Shown here in pieces: positions 26,207 to 36,515 of a DNA stretch of 64,000 bases. How positions within the stretch are numbered: the stretch's first letter is position 1; each line of letters starts with the position of its first letter. The position numbers were made by a program, and so were the translations under genes. The DNA lies in assembly GCF_009834365.1 (NCBI RefSeq), contig NZ_CP041349.1, positions 169,862 to 233,861 of the forward strand, read 5' to 3'. This DNA comes from Komagataeibacter xylinus (GTDB taxonomy: Bacteria > Pseudomonadota > Alphaproteobacteria > Acetobacterales > Acetobacteraceae). The notes beneath the pieces are model-generated. The model was not told where the DNA came from. It ran no database searches and saw only the letters and a list, made by a program, of their open reading frames with translations.

Positions 26207-28183
26207 ATGATCATCCGACTGGACATTCGAAGCAGAAGGCAACTCCCTCAAAAGAAAGGTGCGCATCCATATGAAATTTTACGCGGCGAGTTTCATGGTG
26301 AACTTAACCCAGACATCCAACCGAACGCGATCATCACCGATCTGAAGCTTGCGCCTGCCAAGATGCGCCAACGTGTCAGCTATTCTGCGACGTTCGCGAT
26401 CATAAAGCCAATAGACCTGCAACATGCCAGCGGCCTTGTACTCCATGACATCCCTAATCGAGGACTAAGCGTGTTCGGGCTAGCAACAGGTGAGAATATT
26501 ACGCCCGAGCGCGCCCAGGCTGATCCCGATGGCCATATACGGGTGATCAGCGGCTGGCAGGGAGACATTCCGCCACATGATGAACTCCAGACTGCATGTG
26601 TTCCGGTGGCAAGGAAGCCCAACGGCGACAAGCTGACCGGATCTGTTCTGGTGCGGCTCGGAGACATGCCGCAAGCCTGTGTGACCCTGCCGCTTGTTCA
26701 GGGCCTCGGCCGTCCGATCCCCTGCCCTGCACCGGCCTCGCTTGATACTTCGAGCGCTCGCCTGCTCCGTTTTGAAGCCGATGACCGGCCGCCCGTTCAA
26801 GTAGCTTCAGAAGACTGGTGTTTCGGGAACTGTGACAGTGTGCCCTTTCCTGGCGTGCCGGATCCTACGAAAATCAGTCTGCGTGAGGGCTTTGATCCCC
26901 ATTTCGCCTATGTGCTAGTGTATGAAGCGGTTGATCCAAAGATACTTGGTATTGGATTTGCCGCGACACGTGATTTCGTTACATTCCTGCGCCATGCGAC
27001 CAGCGATACTTCGGGTCAGCCAAATCCGTTGGTAGGTGCGGTAAGATGGACAGTCGCTTCGGGCGTATCCCAAGCGGGTAATTTTCTGCGTAGCTTCGTC
27101 CATCTGGGTTTCAATCAGGGGGAAGACGGTCGCAGGGTGTTTGACGGCATGAACATCCATATCGCGGCCCGACAGCTACCGCTCAATGTCCGGTTTGGCT
27201 CGCCATCTGGGGCAGCCAATCTCTATGAACTCGGCAGTGAGGGAACGTTGTGGTGGGGAAGTTATGATGATTCCGTAAGAGGAAGAGGAATCAGCAGTCT
27301 GCTTACTCGGAGTCGTGCTACCGGCACAATTCCGAAAATAATCGAGACATTCGGTTCATCGGAATTTTGGGGACTGCGTATGTCACCAAACTTAGTTGGA
27401 ACCGATGCCCTTGCAGACATCCCGCTCCCGTCTAATGTCCGTCGCTACTACTTTCCTGGCGTCACACATTATGGGGCCCTGACGACGAGCTTTTCCCTAC
27501 AGGAGGGACAATGGTTTCCGGGCATGCCGAAAGCAGTCATGTCCGGTAACCCCAATCCGCTGGGACCGACCATGAGGGCTGTAAACAGGATGCTTATTGC
27601 GTGGGTGATGAAGGAACGCGAACCACCGCCCTCAAGCTACCCGACGATTGCTGCGGGCGAACTGGTTGAACCTACGGCGACTGCAATGGGATGGCCTAGG
27701 ATACCAAATACCCCAGTCCCGGACGGAAAACTCAACCCCTTTCTGGATTATGCTTTAGGGCACGATTTCGATTATATTGATCTAAGTGGCATTGTAAGCA
27801 TGCAGCCACCAATCATACGCAGCGTCCTGCCTTCTCTTGTACCCCGTGTCAATGAAGACGGAAACGAAATGACTGGCATACCCACATTACACCATATCGT
27901 GTGTCTGGGCACCTATACCGGCTGGAATGAGCGGATTTCAGGGTATGGCATTGGGCGCGGCACCGGATTTTACGGGGGATTCGTTCCATTTCCAATAAGT
28001 CGCGATGAGCGACTGGCTACCAATGACCCCCGGTTATCTTTGGAGGAACGCTATGGTGATCATGCCGGCTTCGTCGCAAAGGTCCGTGAAGTAGCACTCA
28101 AGCTGCAGGCAGAGGACTGGCTGCTTCCCGAGGATACTCGAACCCTCATTAAACAGGCGGAAGAGAGCAATATCTTGCTATAA
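26207..28183 (+). CDS. alpha/beta hydrolase domain protein (hydrolase_10 family)
   Basis: About 658 residues from ATG 26207 (MIIRLDI). It resembles the large alpha/beta hydrolase-domain family (Abhydrolase_10). The nucleophile elbow is SGVSQAGNFLRSF near residue 285, followed by GFNQGEDGRRVFDGMNIHIA, and the C-terminal half contains YYFPGVTHYGAL and RDERLATNDPRLSLEERYGD. The substrate is unknown; members are esterase-like. Most relatives carry a signal peptide, but the N-terminus here begins directly with polar sequence, so export may be lost or the true start altered. Base composition is lower in GC than the transfer genes, a sign of separate origin. Confidence 0.7.
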   Translation: MIIRLDIRSRRQLPQKKGAHPYEILRGEFHGELNPDIQPNAIITDLKLAPAKMRQRVSYSATFAIIKPIDLQHASGLVLHDIPNRGLSVFGLATGENITPERAQADPDGHIRVISGWQGDIPPHDELQTACVPVARKPNGDKLTGSVLVRLGDMPQACVTLPLVQGLGRPIPCPAPASLDTSSARLLRFEADDRPPVQVASEDWCFGNCDSVPFPGVPDPTKISLREGFDPHFAYVLVYEAVDPKILGIGFAATRDFVTFLRHATSDTSGQPNPLVGAVRWTVASGVSQAGNFLRSFVHLGFNQGEDGRRVFDGMNIHIAARQLPLNVRFGSPSGAANLYELGSEGTLWWGSYDDSVRGRGISSLLTRSRATGTIPKIIETFGSSEFWGLRMSPNLVGTDALADIPLPSNVRRYYFPGVTHYGALTTSFSLQEGQWFPGMPKAVMSGNPNPLGPTMRAVNRMLIAWVMKEREPPPSSYPTIAAGELVEPTATAMGWPRIPNTPVPDGKLNPFLDYALGHDFDYIDLSGIVSMQPPIIRSVLPSLVPRVNEDGNEMTGIPTLHHIVCLGTYTGWNERISGYGIGRGTGFYGGFVPFPISRDERLATNDPRLSLEERYGDHAGFVAKVREVALKLQAEDWLLPEDTRTLIKQAEESNILL

Positions 28184-29186
28184 GCGAACATCGGCCATAA
28201 CGTCCGGTGCGCCGGGTGATATCGAAAAAAACATAGCTATCATTTGCATTATGGCAGCTAATTGACCAACTATTTTTTTATCGTAACGATAAAATTAAAA
28301 CAGATTATGCTGCCGGTATTCATGCCGTTCTTATACAGGTGCATGCTAGCACGACGAAAGTCTCATTATTCACGACTCTTGTATGGCCGCGTAAGCTGAA
28401 TTTTTTACAGCCCATGCCTCGAACACTCTCGATAATTCCGACGTTCGGCTCCGCGGCCTATTTTCGTCGTTCATAAAGCTCTCCGGCTTTGCGGGCGCCA
28501 GCCTCTCCTTCATGGCGAGACGCTATGGTTCAGCTATGCGGTGTGACCCCTCCTCTCCGGGATATGGAGAGGAAATTGTATGGCCTAGGGCCGTGGGGTC
28601 GTTCCCGATAGCCGCCATCGAATCAATGCTCTTTTCTCCATAGTTTCTGGATAGCGGGTGCCTACTCGCGTAACCAGTGTCGGTGATCTTTAGGCATAAA
28701 CAAAAGTCAATATATATTTAAGTATAATATCGAGAAATAATTTATTTTTTTATATTATTTGAAACATTTAAACCCATCAATCACAGAAAACGATATAAAA
28801 TTTCTAGGATATCTATTTGGCTACCAGAGTTGCAGTGTTAGCCAAAGACCGACAAACGACCGAATCCACACCAAAGTGTAACACACGGACGCCAGTCCGA
28901 TCTATAATAGTGCCTACGGGGACCCGACATCCCGGTCCTCTGGACGCACGGGTTTAAGACATGCTTACGTAGTTTTTATGATAAAAAAAGCGGACTTCAA
29001 GATTCTTATTACGTCTGAGCTTAACTCGAGTCCCCATAATACAACCAGTTGCCAAAAGGCGCCTGAATAATTCTGTCGACCTCTATGCTGTACCTCGCTG
29101 ATCAAAAAAAATTATTAGAAGAACAAAGAAGAGAAGGGTTTCATAATAAATTTCAGGAAGGTTAGTCCATTAGATCAGAAATCTGT
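28184..29186. other. AT-rich non-coding region
   Basis: About 1 kb with no convincing gene. It holds long A/T runs (28690-28800 and 29100-29160), a GC-richer patch at 28430-28620 with a short open frame lacking a start signal, and many stops in all frames. It probably contains remnants of insertions. Confidence 0.5.
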
Positions 29187-29358
29187 ATGAGCCCATATTG
29201 TTGTACTGGCTTGATAGTCAACCCCCATAGTTACGATCGCGATCAGGGTCAGTTCAAACAGTCACGACGATGTATCAGTCTGGAATCCGATTTTTTCCCG
29301 CTGCAGCCATATTCACCGCCGCTCACTCACCAGTCCAGCCGGAGTCATAACCGAAGCA

Positions 29359-30562
29359 TGATGAATTCACGTTACCACCAACCCCTCGTTCCATCCTGGT
29401 ACGCAAGCCCTCAGCCAGTCTGGAAAGACGAAAGCATCTTTCCTACCAAGCTGATTCCGCTTGCTGACATGACCGTGAGACAGCGCGTGAGACTCGGATA
29501 CGGAGGTCGCGCACCGCGACTGCTTCTATCCAACGCCTATGGTCATGAGTCCGTTCATATTGACGCTATTTCTTGCGCCCTGGCTGCAGACAGCGCGGAA
29601 ATTGATCCGAAACAGCGCGGGACCATCACTGTGGCGGGTTCACGATCGATCGTTCTGCCACCTGGCGCGACGGTACTGACCGACCCGGTCGACCTAGTAG
29701 TAAATACAGGTGATGTTCTTTCAGTCTCAATGTACTTCGCGCAAGCACCCACCATCAATAGCTTTCATTGGGAGGGCCGCAGCACCGCGTATCTGCTGCC
29801 CGGTCAACAGGTTGACGCTATCTGCCCTAAGGCGACTGCTACGACCACGGTTCGGCTGTTTCTGGCGAGCGTACTCGTTGAAGCACCCTCACGCGGCACG
29901 ATTGTTGCATTCGGAGATTCGATCACGGACGGGGCCGGCGCGAGCTTGGATGCCGATACACGCTGGCCCGCCTTCTGGCCGACCGGGCGGCTCCTTTGGG
30001 GTTGGCTGTGATCAACGCCGGTATATCAGCGGCGCAACTTCTACGTGATGGCATGGGTGCCAATGCGTTAGCCCGGCTAGACCGCGAGGTTTTGGCCCAG
30101 CCCGGAGCACGCGCGCTAGTATTCAAGTTGGGTACTAACGATATCGGCTTTCCAGGCACCCCTTTTATGAGGGACGTCTCATTACCATCGTTTGAAACAA
30201 TGGTCCAAACCTACAAAATGATAACTGCACGTGCCCATGCCGCAGGGATTCATGTCACCGCCTCTACAATAGCACCATTCGCTGGGGCGCTTCCTGATAC
30301 ACCGTTTGCCGGACACTACCATACGCCCCCAAAAGAAACCTTGCGTCGCCGTTTGAACACCTGGATTCGAAACGCGGAAATATTCGATGCTGTTGCCGAT
30401 TTTGCCGCAGTGCTTGCTGAACGCGACGCACCGGAACGAATGGCACCGCAGTTTGATAGCGGGGATCATCTGCATCCTAATGATAAAGGAAACCGCGCCA
30501 TGGCCAACGCTTTCAGTTTCACTGGCTTAACAGGCCACGGTAATGGGCCGTCTGCTACATAA
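29359..30562 (+). pseudogene. SGNH/GDSL hydrolase, broken by a frameshift
   Basis: Two overlapping frames together encode one SGNH hydrolase. The first (from MMNSRYHQ at 29359; frame open from 29187) contains PSWYASPQPVW, GYGGRAPRLLLSNAYG and block I VAFGDSITDGAGAS, and runs off at RWPAF into an unrelated tail. The second frame (to 30562) resumes with LAVINAGISAAQLL, FKLGTNDIGFPG and block V DSGDHLHPNDKG with the catalytic Asp-His. One added C near 29973 (TTC-CTG) would restore a continuous chain of about 400 residues. It is a real loss of function or a sequencing indel. The family hydrolyses esters; the substrate is not predictable. Confidence 0.75.
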
Positions 30563-30983
30563 TTTTCACATATTAATGCGGATCTGACTTTGTCTGATCG
30601 TTTTATTAATTACACGCATATACGACCTCGAGAGTATTATGTATCTTACCCGAGTATAGCAGCATTTCTAAGCATGAACCACGCGAACGCAATGACATGG
30701 AGACTTGCGAGTGTTGAAGCGCAACGCTCGTATTCCTTAACCGGCGTACCACAGCGTGATGCCCATGCGAAAGATCGCTCGGCCAGCCGACGACCTCAAG
30801 GGCGATCCTGTAGGCCCGTGCTGCTCTCGCAGGTTTCTCGCCGGTATGTCCCTCCCTGATCGACATAGGCCAGTTCAACGCTCTCGTCCGTCACATCCTG
30901 AATGGCGGCGGCAAGAAGAGGTGGTCCCGGATCTTCGGACCGATGATTAAGCTATAATCCAACCTGAACAGAGGACGGGTTTT
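30563..30983. other. degraded stretch before an IS3 remnant
   Basis: 421 bp. Short frames on both strands (for example an open stretch near 30850-30950 reading NALVRHILNGGGKKRWSRI) suggest fragments of a lost gene, but no family was recognised. Confidence 0.35.
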
Positions 30984-32135
30984 ATGGGTAAGGTTACGAG
31001 AAAACGGTAATCAAGTGATTCCAAGTCGCGAGTGGCACTCAAGGCAGTCTGTGGCGAATTGACGCTGGCAGAGCTGGCGTCTAAACATGGCGTGTATCAG
31101 ACGATGATCGCCCAACGGAAATGCCACGCTATCGCGGGGATGACGGGTATCTTTTCCGGGAAGTCGGGGTCAACAGCGTCGGCCAGTCCAGTTGATATAG
31201 AAAAGCTACATGCGAAAATCGGCGAACTGTAGGTGAAACGAGATTTTTTTAGGGATGCCTCTTGCTCAGCTGGGCGTAATTAGAGGCCGCAGATGACCGA
31301 CCTGATACAGCCGCGGCTCTCGGTGGTGCAGCCATACATACGCGACTTCAGCTTAAGTGGTCTGGCATTTATTACCGGCCTATGCCCGAAAACGTGGTGA
31401 ACTTGGCGTGGAAGCGGCTAATCGCGGTACAGCTCCTGAAGACACCGTATTAAGGGTCAGCGCAGATGACGCGTTATCTTCGGCGTCTGGACCACGAAGT
31501 TGGCCGCAAACGAGCCAGCAGGCTCATGCCAAAGATGGCGTCGCGGGCAATCTACCAGAAGCCCCGCACAACAGTGCCGCATCTTGAGCACCGGAAATAT
31601 CCCTATCTGCTGCGGGATCTGACGATCAACCGGCCCAACCAGACCTGGCGTTCTGATAGTACCTACACCTCCAGGAGAAGAGGCTTCCTCTACCTCATGG
31701 CGATCATGGGTTAGGCGACGCGCCGAGTTCCGCATCGAGGCGCTCCAAGAAGCACCGACGCGCTACGGTTCACCTGATATTTTCAATGCCAACCACGGTT
31801 CGCAATTCACGACGGCCCATTTCACCGAAGTATTGGAGGAAAGTTAGATCCGCATCAGCATGGACGGCCGAGGCCTGTGGCTGGACAATGTCTGCGTCGA
31901 GCGTCTATGGACGTCACTGAAATATGAGTGGGTCTACCTGCATGCATCTGAGACCGGCTCAGATCTCCGCGCGGGTCTCGCAAAGGGGATCGCCCATTAT
32001 AACGGGCAGCGTCTGCATACCCCGTTGGGTGAACTTACGCCTGATGAGGCGTATCATACCGCACCAACGCCATCTGGTCTGGGGTTAACCCCCGACCAGA
32101 TGGCCAGCAGCAATGCCGTCAGAATGGCGACATAA
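30984..32135 (+). pseudogene. decayed IS3-family insertion sequence (OrfA and OrfB)
   Basis: OrfA begins MGKVTRKR at 30984, then hits an in-frame stop where relatives have Tyr. It continues as LTLAELASKHGVYQTMIAQR and LHAKIGEL, ending in another stop near 31232. OrfB is recognisable from GIYYRP-like sequence (near 31365) through HLEHRKYPYLLRDLTINRP, the first catalytic region WRSDSTYTSRRRGFLYLM, then ISMDGRGLWLDNVCVERLW and KYEWVYLHASETGS. Several frameshifts and stops interrupt it. The copy cannot encode an active transposase. It differs from the intact IS3 element at 44543, so it is an older, separate insertion. Confidence 0.75.
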
Positions 32136-32332
32136 CATCAATCGGGTACAGGTTATTCAACGCCCAACACTGTCCTAACAAATGGCGCTGCCTCTTAGCA
32201 TCTGCAGAATCTGAACGTCAGAACCATAAAGATACTTCATCAATCCAACCCACCAAATCCCGAGACTGAACACCTCACAAGCACCTTCATTTTCCGGATA
32301 CATTAACTGATCGTGCATACACGACCGCAGGA

Positions 32333-33010
32333 TTATTTCCGCGTGCTGTAACGGGTAATAGCATGATCTCTAACATCCAGTAGATCGGCGAGACGCACCA
32401 GATCAGCAAGTGACTGTGCTGCCATTTTCTTCATTACATTAGCTCTATGAATTTTTACCGTTATCAAACTGAGACCCAAATCGCCCGCAATTTGTTTATT
32501 CATCAAGCCACTCGCGACTAACGCCATAATTTCTTTTTCACGTGGTGATAGGCTAGTGTAGAGTAGTTTTGTTTCACTAAGCTTCTTCTGTTCTCCCGCA
32601 TAGCGCAATGAGGCGCTGAGTGCGTCAGACACTGCGCGGAGCATAGCCTCCTCAGTGAACGGTTTTGCCAGAAAGTCGATAGCACCAGCCTTCATTCCTT
32701 TGACGGTCATCGGAATATCGCCATGGCCAGTTATTATAATAACCGGAATGTTCGCCCCGGACTCCATGAGATACTTCTGAAAGTCGAGGCCGTCGGTGGC
32801 CCGTAATCTTACGTCCAGGACAAGACAGCAAGGACTAGGCGGAAGTTGGGATTCAAGAAATTCCGAAGGATCTCCAAAGGTTGTAACCCTGAGATCAGCA
32901 GACCGAAAGAGACTGTCGAGCGACGCCCTTATGTCCGCATCGTCGTCAATGACGAGTACATGACCATTAGCTTCTTCGGGCATGCCACCCGCGGAAGATT
33001 TAGTTTCCAT
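32333..33010 (-). CDS. FixJ-family response regulator
   Basis: The 225-residue protein has a receiver domain (~17-130) with acidic pocket IDDDAD, phosphoacceptor Asp66 in LVLDVRLRATDG, conserved Thr in IIITGHGDIPM, and Lys in FLAKPF. A LuxR/FixJ-type HTH follows (~150-215, LSPREKEIMALVASGLMNKQ, then SLITVKIHRANVMKKM). It is translated from within the 3' end of the kinase gene (11-base overlap), so the two are coupled. FixJ-type regulators bind DNA as dimers after phosphorylation. Its targets may include the nearby oxalate and tat genes, which share a promoter element. Confidence 0.88.
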   Translation of the reverse strand: METKSSAGGMPEEANGHVLVIDDDADIRASLDSLFRSADLRVTTFGDPSEFLESQLPPSPCCLVLDVRLRATDGLDFQKYLMESGANIPVIIITGHGDIPMTVKGMKAGAIDFLAKPFTEEAMLRAVSDALSASLRYAGEQKKLSETKLLYTSLSPREKEIMALVASGLMNKQIAGDLGLSLITVKIHRANVMKKMAAQSLADLVRLADLLDVRDHAITRYSTRK

Positions 33011-34943
33011 GGGATGATCCTGCAGCGTTTAACATCACCGTTACGTTGGCGCCGCAAGGGACTCTGTTTTTTGCCTCAATGGTTCCCCCGTGACTTGTGA
33101 TGATTTCACGGCAGATCGAAAGACCCATTCCCATGCCCTGGGTTTTCGTTGTGACGAACGGTTCGAAAAGTTCAGTCGGGTCCAGACATGAGAAACCAGG
33201 ACCAGAATCTTCGAATGTCATGCGAATTGCATTGGATCCGGATTCACCGTCTGCAACCATGATGTCGAGTAACCTCGGTCGTTCGGTAATTGTCATCATG
33301 GCCTGAATGGCGTTCATCATCAGATTCATGATGACCTGCTGTATCTGTACCTTATCGCCCGAAATAGCCGGTAAGCCAGGCGATACCATGACGCGTAACT
33401 CGACATTTTTCGAAGATAATTCACCTCTTAGCAGCAGGATAACCTCTTCCAACAAGACAGCGGGGGAAAGAAGAGCCCGGCTGGCAGGTTCCTTCCGTGT
33501 AAGGGATCTGACGCGTTTGATTATCTCCCCAGCGCGCGTGCCGTTGCGCACGATCTGGTCAAAACAGGACAAAGCTTCGTTGATGTCAGCTTGTGGCCTT
33601 TTCAGCCAACGTTGGCCTGAACGTGCAAATGTAATGATCGCGGATAGCGGTTGATTGACTTCATGTGCAATCGAAATGGCGAGCTGCCCAAGCGTCGTGA
33701 CACGGTCAGCATGTGCGAGTTCCGATTGCGCCACCCGCAGTTTCATCTGCGCTTCATTTCGCTCCGTGATATCCAAGGCCATCACGAGAACATGTCGGTT
33801 TTCCACATCGTTCAATGGCCGGGTTACACGCAAAAAGACATCACGTGTCGCATTATTGCTGCCGTTAAACGTTGTTTCGATTTCATATTCGCTGTAACCT
33901 AACGCCAGCTGTCTTAGAACTTCACGAAAGACCGCCTGATCTTTGAAGAGACTTCGGAGCGAATTACCAGTAAGATCTTGTGGCGACGACGCACCCAGCA
34001 AGAGTGCTGCGGCTCCGTTTGCATCGCGAATATATGGATAATCTTGGAATTTATCCACGCGCGCGTCCCACAGTACAGAACTATGTGTTTCCCAGTCCTT
34101 GATTAATATGTTCATAACCGAACAGTCAACTTCAAAGATGGCGGACCCGACGGCCTGAAAGATCGCACTATATCGTTGCTCTGAACGCTCACGTTCCGCA
34201 GTCGCCTTACGTTGTTCGGTCAAATCAGCCCCGAATTCAATAACGCCGCATTCTCTCCCGTCGCTATCGATCCTGACAATCCATCTTGTGTCAATTACAA
34301 TGGTTTCCCCGGATCTGCGATTACGGGTAATCTCGCCGTTCCACTGCCCAGAAGACTTCAGGTCGTGCGCTGCATGAGCAGGCAACGGACTGCGCCCCAG
34401 TAAGTCAGAACTTTTTTTTCCAACCGCCTCGTCTTCTCGCCAACCATATAGATGTACTGCACCATCATTCCAGTAGGTGATCGTATCGTCCTGGTCACGA
34501 ATGATCACTGTGTCGTGGGTAAGGGCAAGCATCCGCACTTGTTCGGACAGTAATGTCCTCGTTCTCCTGTTTCTTGCCGAAAGTTGTGCGGCGACACCAA
34601 TTGCAACGATGCTAACGGCCAGACGAGCATATGGGCCGCCCAGAGGTTCACCGTAGTGCTTCAGCAAAAAAGACGTACAGGCCAGCGCGATGCAGCCTGC
34701 ACTTGTCAGAAGAATAATTGTTACGCCGCATGTATCTGCCACCAGAAACACGACGAGGACATAAAGAACCGCAAAGGCATCATGGAATTGTGTCAGAGTA
34801 TTAAGAATAAATACGCATATCGCAACAATAAAAGCGATGCATCGAGCCCCAAGGATGTAAAATCTTTTTGGTGCACCTCCACTCATGGCAAGGAAAGATA
34901 ATACCGGCGAGAACGTCACAACATAGGCTCCCAACGTCGTCAT
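33000..34943 (-). CDS. FixL/DctB-like PAS sensor histidine kinase
   Basis: About 647 residues from ATG 34943; a GTG at 34997 would add 18 residues. Several N-terminal membrane segments (~30-130) are followed by two PAS domains (~145-255 and ~265-400; YWNDGAVHLYGWREDEAVG, then a RDANGAAALLLG segment). The phosphoacceptor His is in SIAHEVNQPLSAI. The catalytic domain has the N box NLMMNAIQAM, EDSGPGF, and FVTTKTQGMGMGLSICREI. No haem-binding His typical of true FixL was confirmed, so the input signal is unknown. It lies downstream of the cytoplasmic oxalate decarboxylase on the same strand. Confidence 0.85.
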   Translation of the reverse strand: MTTLGAYVVTFSPVLSFLAMSGGAPKRFYILGARCIAFIVAICVFILNTLTQFHDAFAVLYVLVVFLVADTCGVTIILLTSAGCIALACTSFLLKHYGEPLGGPYARLAVSIVAIGVAAQLSARNRRTRTLLSEQVRMLALTHDTVIIRDQDDTITYWNDGAVHLYGWREDEAVGKKSSDLLGRSPLPAHAAHDLKSSGQWNGEITRNRRSGETIVIDTRWIVRIDSDGRECGVIEFGADLTEQRKATAERERSEQRYSAIFQAVGSAIFEVDCSVMNILIKDWETHSSVLWDARVDKFQDYPYIRDANGAAALLLGASSPQDLTGNSLRSLFKDQAVFREVLRQLALGYSEYEIETTFNGSNNATRDVFLRVTRPLNDVENRHVLVMALDITERNEAQMKLRVAQSELAHADRVTTLGQLAISIAHEVNQPLSAIITFARSGQRWLKRPQADINEALSCFDQIVRNGTRAGEIIKRVRSLTRKEPASRALLSPAVLLEEVILLLRGELSSKNVELRVMVSPGLPAISGDKVQIQQVIMNLMMNAIQAMMTITERPRLLDIMVADGESGSNAIRMTFEDSGPGFSCLDPTELFEPFVTTKTQGMGMGLSICREIITSHGGTIEAKNRVPCGANVTVMLNAAGSSHGN

Positions 34944-34944
34944 T

Positions 34945-34961
34945 CTGCCTGAGTCAGGCAG
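34945..34961. promoter_or_regulatory. perfect palindrome just before the sensor kinase start
   Basis: CTGCCTGA, one base, TCAGGCAG; eight-base perfect arms located immediately before ATG 34943. It could be an operator or a translation-controlling hairpin. Confidence 0.45.
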
Positions 34962-34996
34962 AGGGGTATAGCAGACCTTGCGGTGGAAGTGCACCA

Positions 34997-35014
34997 CGGT
35001 CTCACCGGAGACCG
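34997..35014. promoter_or_regulatory. inverted repeat between oxalate decarboxylase and kinase genes
   Basis: CGGTCTC, four bases, GAGACCG. A GC-rich hairpin in the 101-bp gap between the two minus-strand genes; no T-run follows, so attenuation or binding is more likely than simple termination. Confidence 0.4.
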
Positions 35015-35044
35015 ATGGGATTTCTTACTGGAAAGCGTCGTACG

Positions 35045-36217
35045 TCAGACCACGAGAGGCTTGGTTTTCGAAAGCGCTGCTATGGTCTCGTCATCAACAT
35101 TCAGATGCGCTTTCACCATATCATGTGGAGACAGGGCCAGCCACTGATTGGCTGAGAAGTCAGCAAACTGGGAGCTTTTAAACGCTTCAAGGAAAACCAG
35201 CGGTTCATCCCCGATATTTTCGAGGTAGTGACCCATGCCAAACGGGACATAACCGACGTCACCAGCACTATAGTCGAAGGTCCTCGCCTTCCCCCCCGAC
35301 GCAAAAACGGTCATCCGGGCTTTACCACGGATGAAATACTGCCATTCATCGTTATTGCTATGCCAATGCAGTTCCCTTAGCCGTCCCGGTTCCACGACCA
35401 CAATGGCAGCAGCGATCGTTGACGCGGCAGGGAAGTTTGTTGAATCGACAATTCTCACTTCACCCCCCGCTGCTTTTATCGGCTTCTGCTCCATGAGATG
35501 ATGTGTGTACTTAACCGGGCTTTGTCCCAGTGGGGAAGGCACCCGTTCATCTTCGATCGGCCCTGGAACGGCTCCTGAAAATATCCAGCGTGAATGCTCG
35601 ACATCCTTCGGAAGATTATCGAACTTCGCGGCTGGCACGCCAAAATTTTTGGCCAGAATGTGCCGGGGGGTATGGGCCAGCCAGTCGCTGATCAGGAAAG
35701 TCTCATTTTCAGAAAAGCTGCCATCGTCGAAAACAAGGAGAAACTCGCAGCCATCGTCTTCCAGACCCTGGATGGAATGAGGGACACCAGCTGGAAAATT
35801 CCAGATATCGCCAGCTTGAACATCATCGATAAAGTCGCGCCCCTGTGGGTCAAGCGCGGTTACCCTTGCTTTACCGGCGAGCATCAGGCCCCATTCGGCT
35901 TCCTTATGATAATGGAGTTCACGATACCCGCCGCGATTAAGTCGCATATTGACACCGGCAAGCGTCGTTGCCACCGGGAGTTCACGCTCGGTGATTTCGC
36001 GCGCCCATCCTCCGGTACCGAGACGGTTACGCGCCGTACCGTACGAGAACTTGAGGTTGGGAATGGTTCCCGCGTCGGTATCAGGCGACGCCATTAGGTC
36101 GGGGTTCTCGCGTTCTAATGGTAGATTGCGCGGTCCGAGGACCGTGCCGCCGCGGTTCCCGCGCTGAGGCTGAGGGGTTGTATCAGCAGGGGCTTCTTTC
36201 CAGGGTAATTCAACCAT
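35045..36217 (-). CDS. oxdC: oxalate decarboxylase, bicupin, cytoplasmic
   Basis: About 390 residues from ATG 36217 (MVELPWKE), preceded by GTGGGAAG. The upstream frame to 36460 is longer than the family and is not used. It matches Bacillus OxdC closely. Cupin 1 has RELHYHKEAEWGLMLAGKAR and cupin 2 has RELHWHSNNDEWQYFIRGKA, each with the His/His/Glu/His manganese ligands. The lid loop reads SENE, retaining the Glu that favours decarboxylation (oxalate to formate and CO2) over oxidation. No signal peptide, so it acts in the cytoplasm. A related copy with a Tat signal lies at 37250. Its probable promoter at 36314-36326 resembles the element before that copy and before tatA. Confidence 0.9.
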   Translation of the reverse strand: MVELPWKEAPADTTPQPQRGNRGGTVLGPRNLPLERENPDLMASPDTDAGTIPNLKFSYGTARNRLGTGGWAREITERELPVATTLAGVNMRLNRGGYRELHYHKEAEWGLMLAGKARVTALDPQGRDFIDDVQAGDIWNFPAGVPHSIQGLEDDGCEFLLVFDDGSFSENETFLISDWLAHTPRHILAKNFGVPAAKFDNLPKDVEHSRWIFSGAVPGPIEDERVPSPLGQSPVKYTHHLMEQKPIKAAGGEVRIVDSTNFPAASTIAAAIVVVEPGRLRELHWHSNNDEWQYFIRGKARMTVFASGGKARTFDYSAGDVGYVPFGMGHYLENIGDEPLVFLEAFKSSQFADFSANQWLALSPHDMVKAHLNVDDETIAALSKTKPLVV

Positions 36218-36313
36218 TTGGTAACTTCCCACTTTGGATTTTTGCTTGTCCGGCCGCACGCTTGCGTCTGGACGCATAACACCCGAGGATAAGGCAAGCG
36301 AGACATTCGAGCG

Positions 36314-36326
36314 ATTATACCAAGGT
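36314..36326 (-). promoter_or_regulatory. candidate promoter element for oxdC
   Basis: On the minus strand this reads ACCTTGGTATAAT. It matches 10 of 13 positions of the ACCTAAGTACAAT core shared at 37178 and 41796. The end TATAAT fits a -10 box about 90 bp before the chosen start. Confidence 0.45.
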
Positions 36327-36515
36327 ATGATTTCTTGGAGCGCCATTTTTCGGCAGTTTGCCCCATCCTTTTCGGTCAGTCGCCGACGGAGAACGAAATA
36401 CTGCGACCGACAGGAGTGCCCGTCCGGCGGGCACCAGCCGACCATAATAGCATCGTGCAATAACCTGCATATGTTAAATGCGATAACTTTTTCAATCAGG
36501 GAGGTAAACCGATTT

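Noticed and set aside
33000-34943. True oxygen-sensing FixL
   Set aside because: PAS domains and kinase resemble FixL but the haem-binding His could not be confirmed; left as a FixL/DctB-like kinase with unknown signal.
36218-36460. N-terminal extension of the cytoplasmic oxalate decarboxylase
   Set aside because: It adds 81 residues absent from the family, contains the likely promoter, and a good ribosome site precedes ATG 36217.
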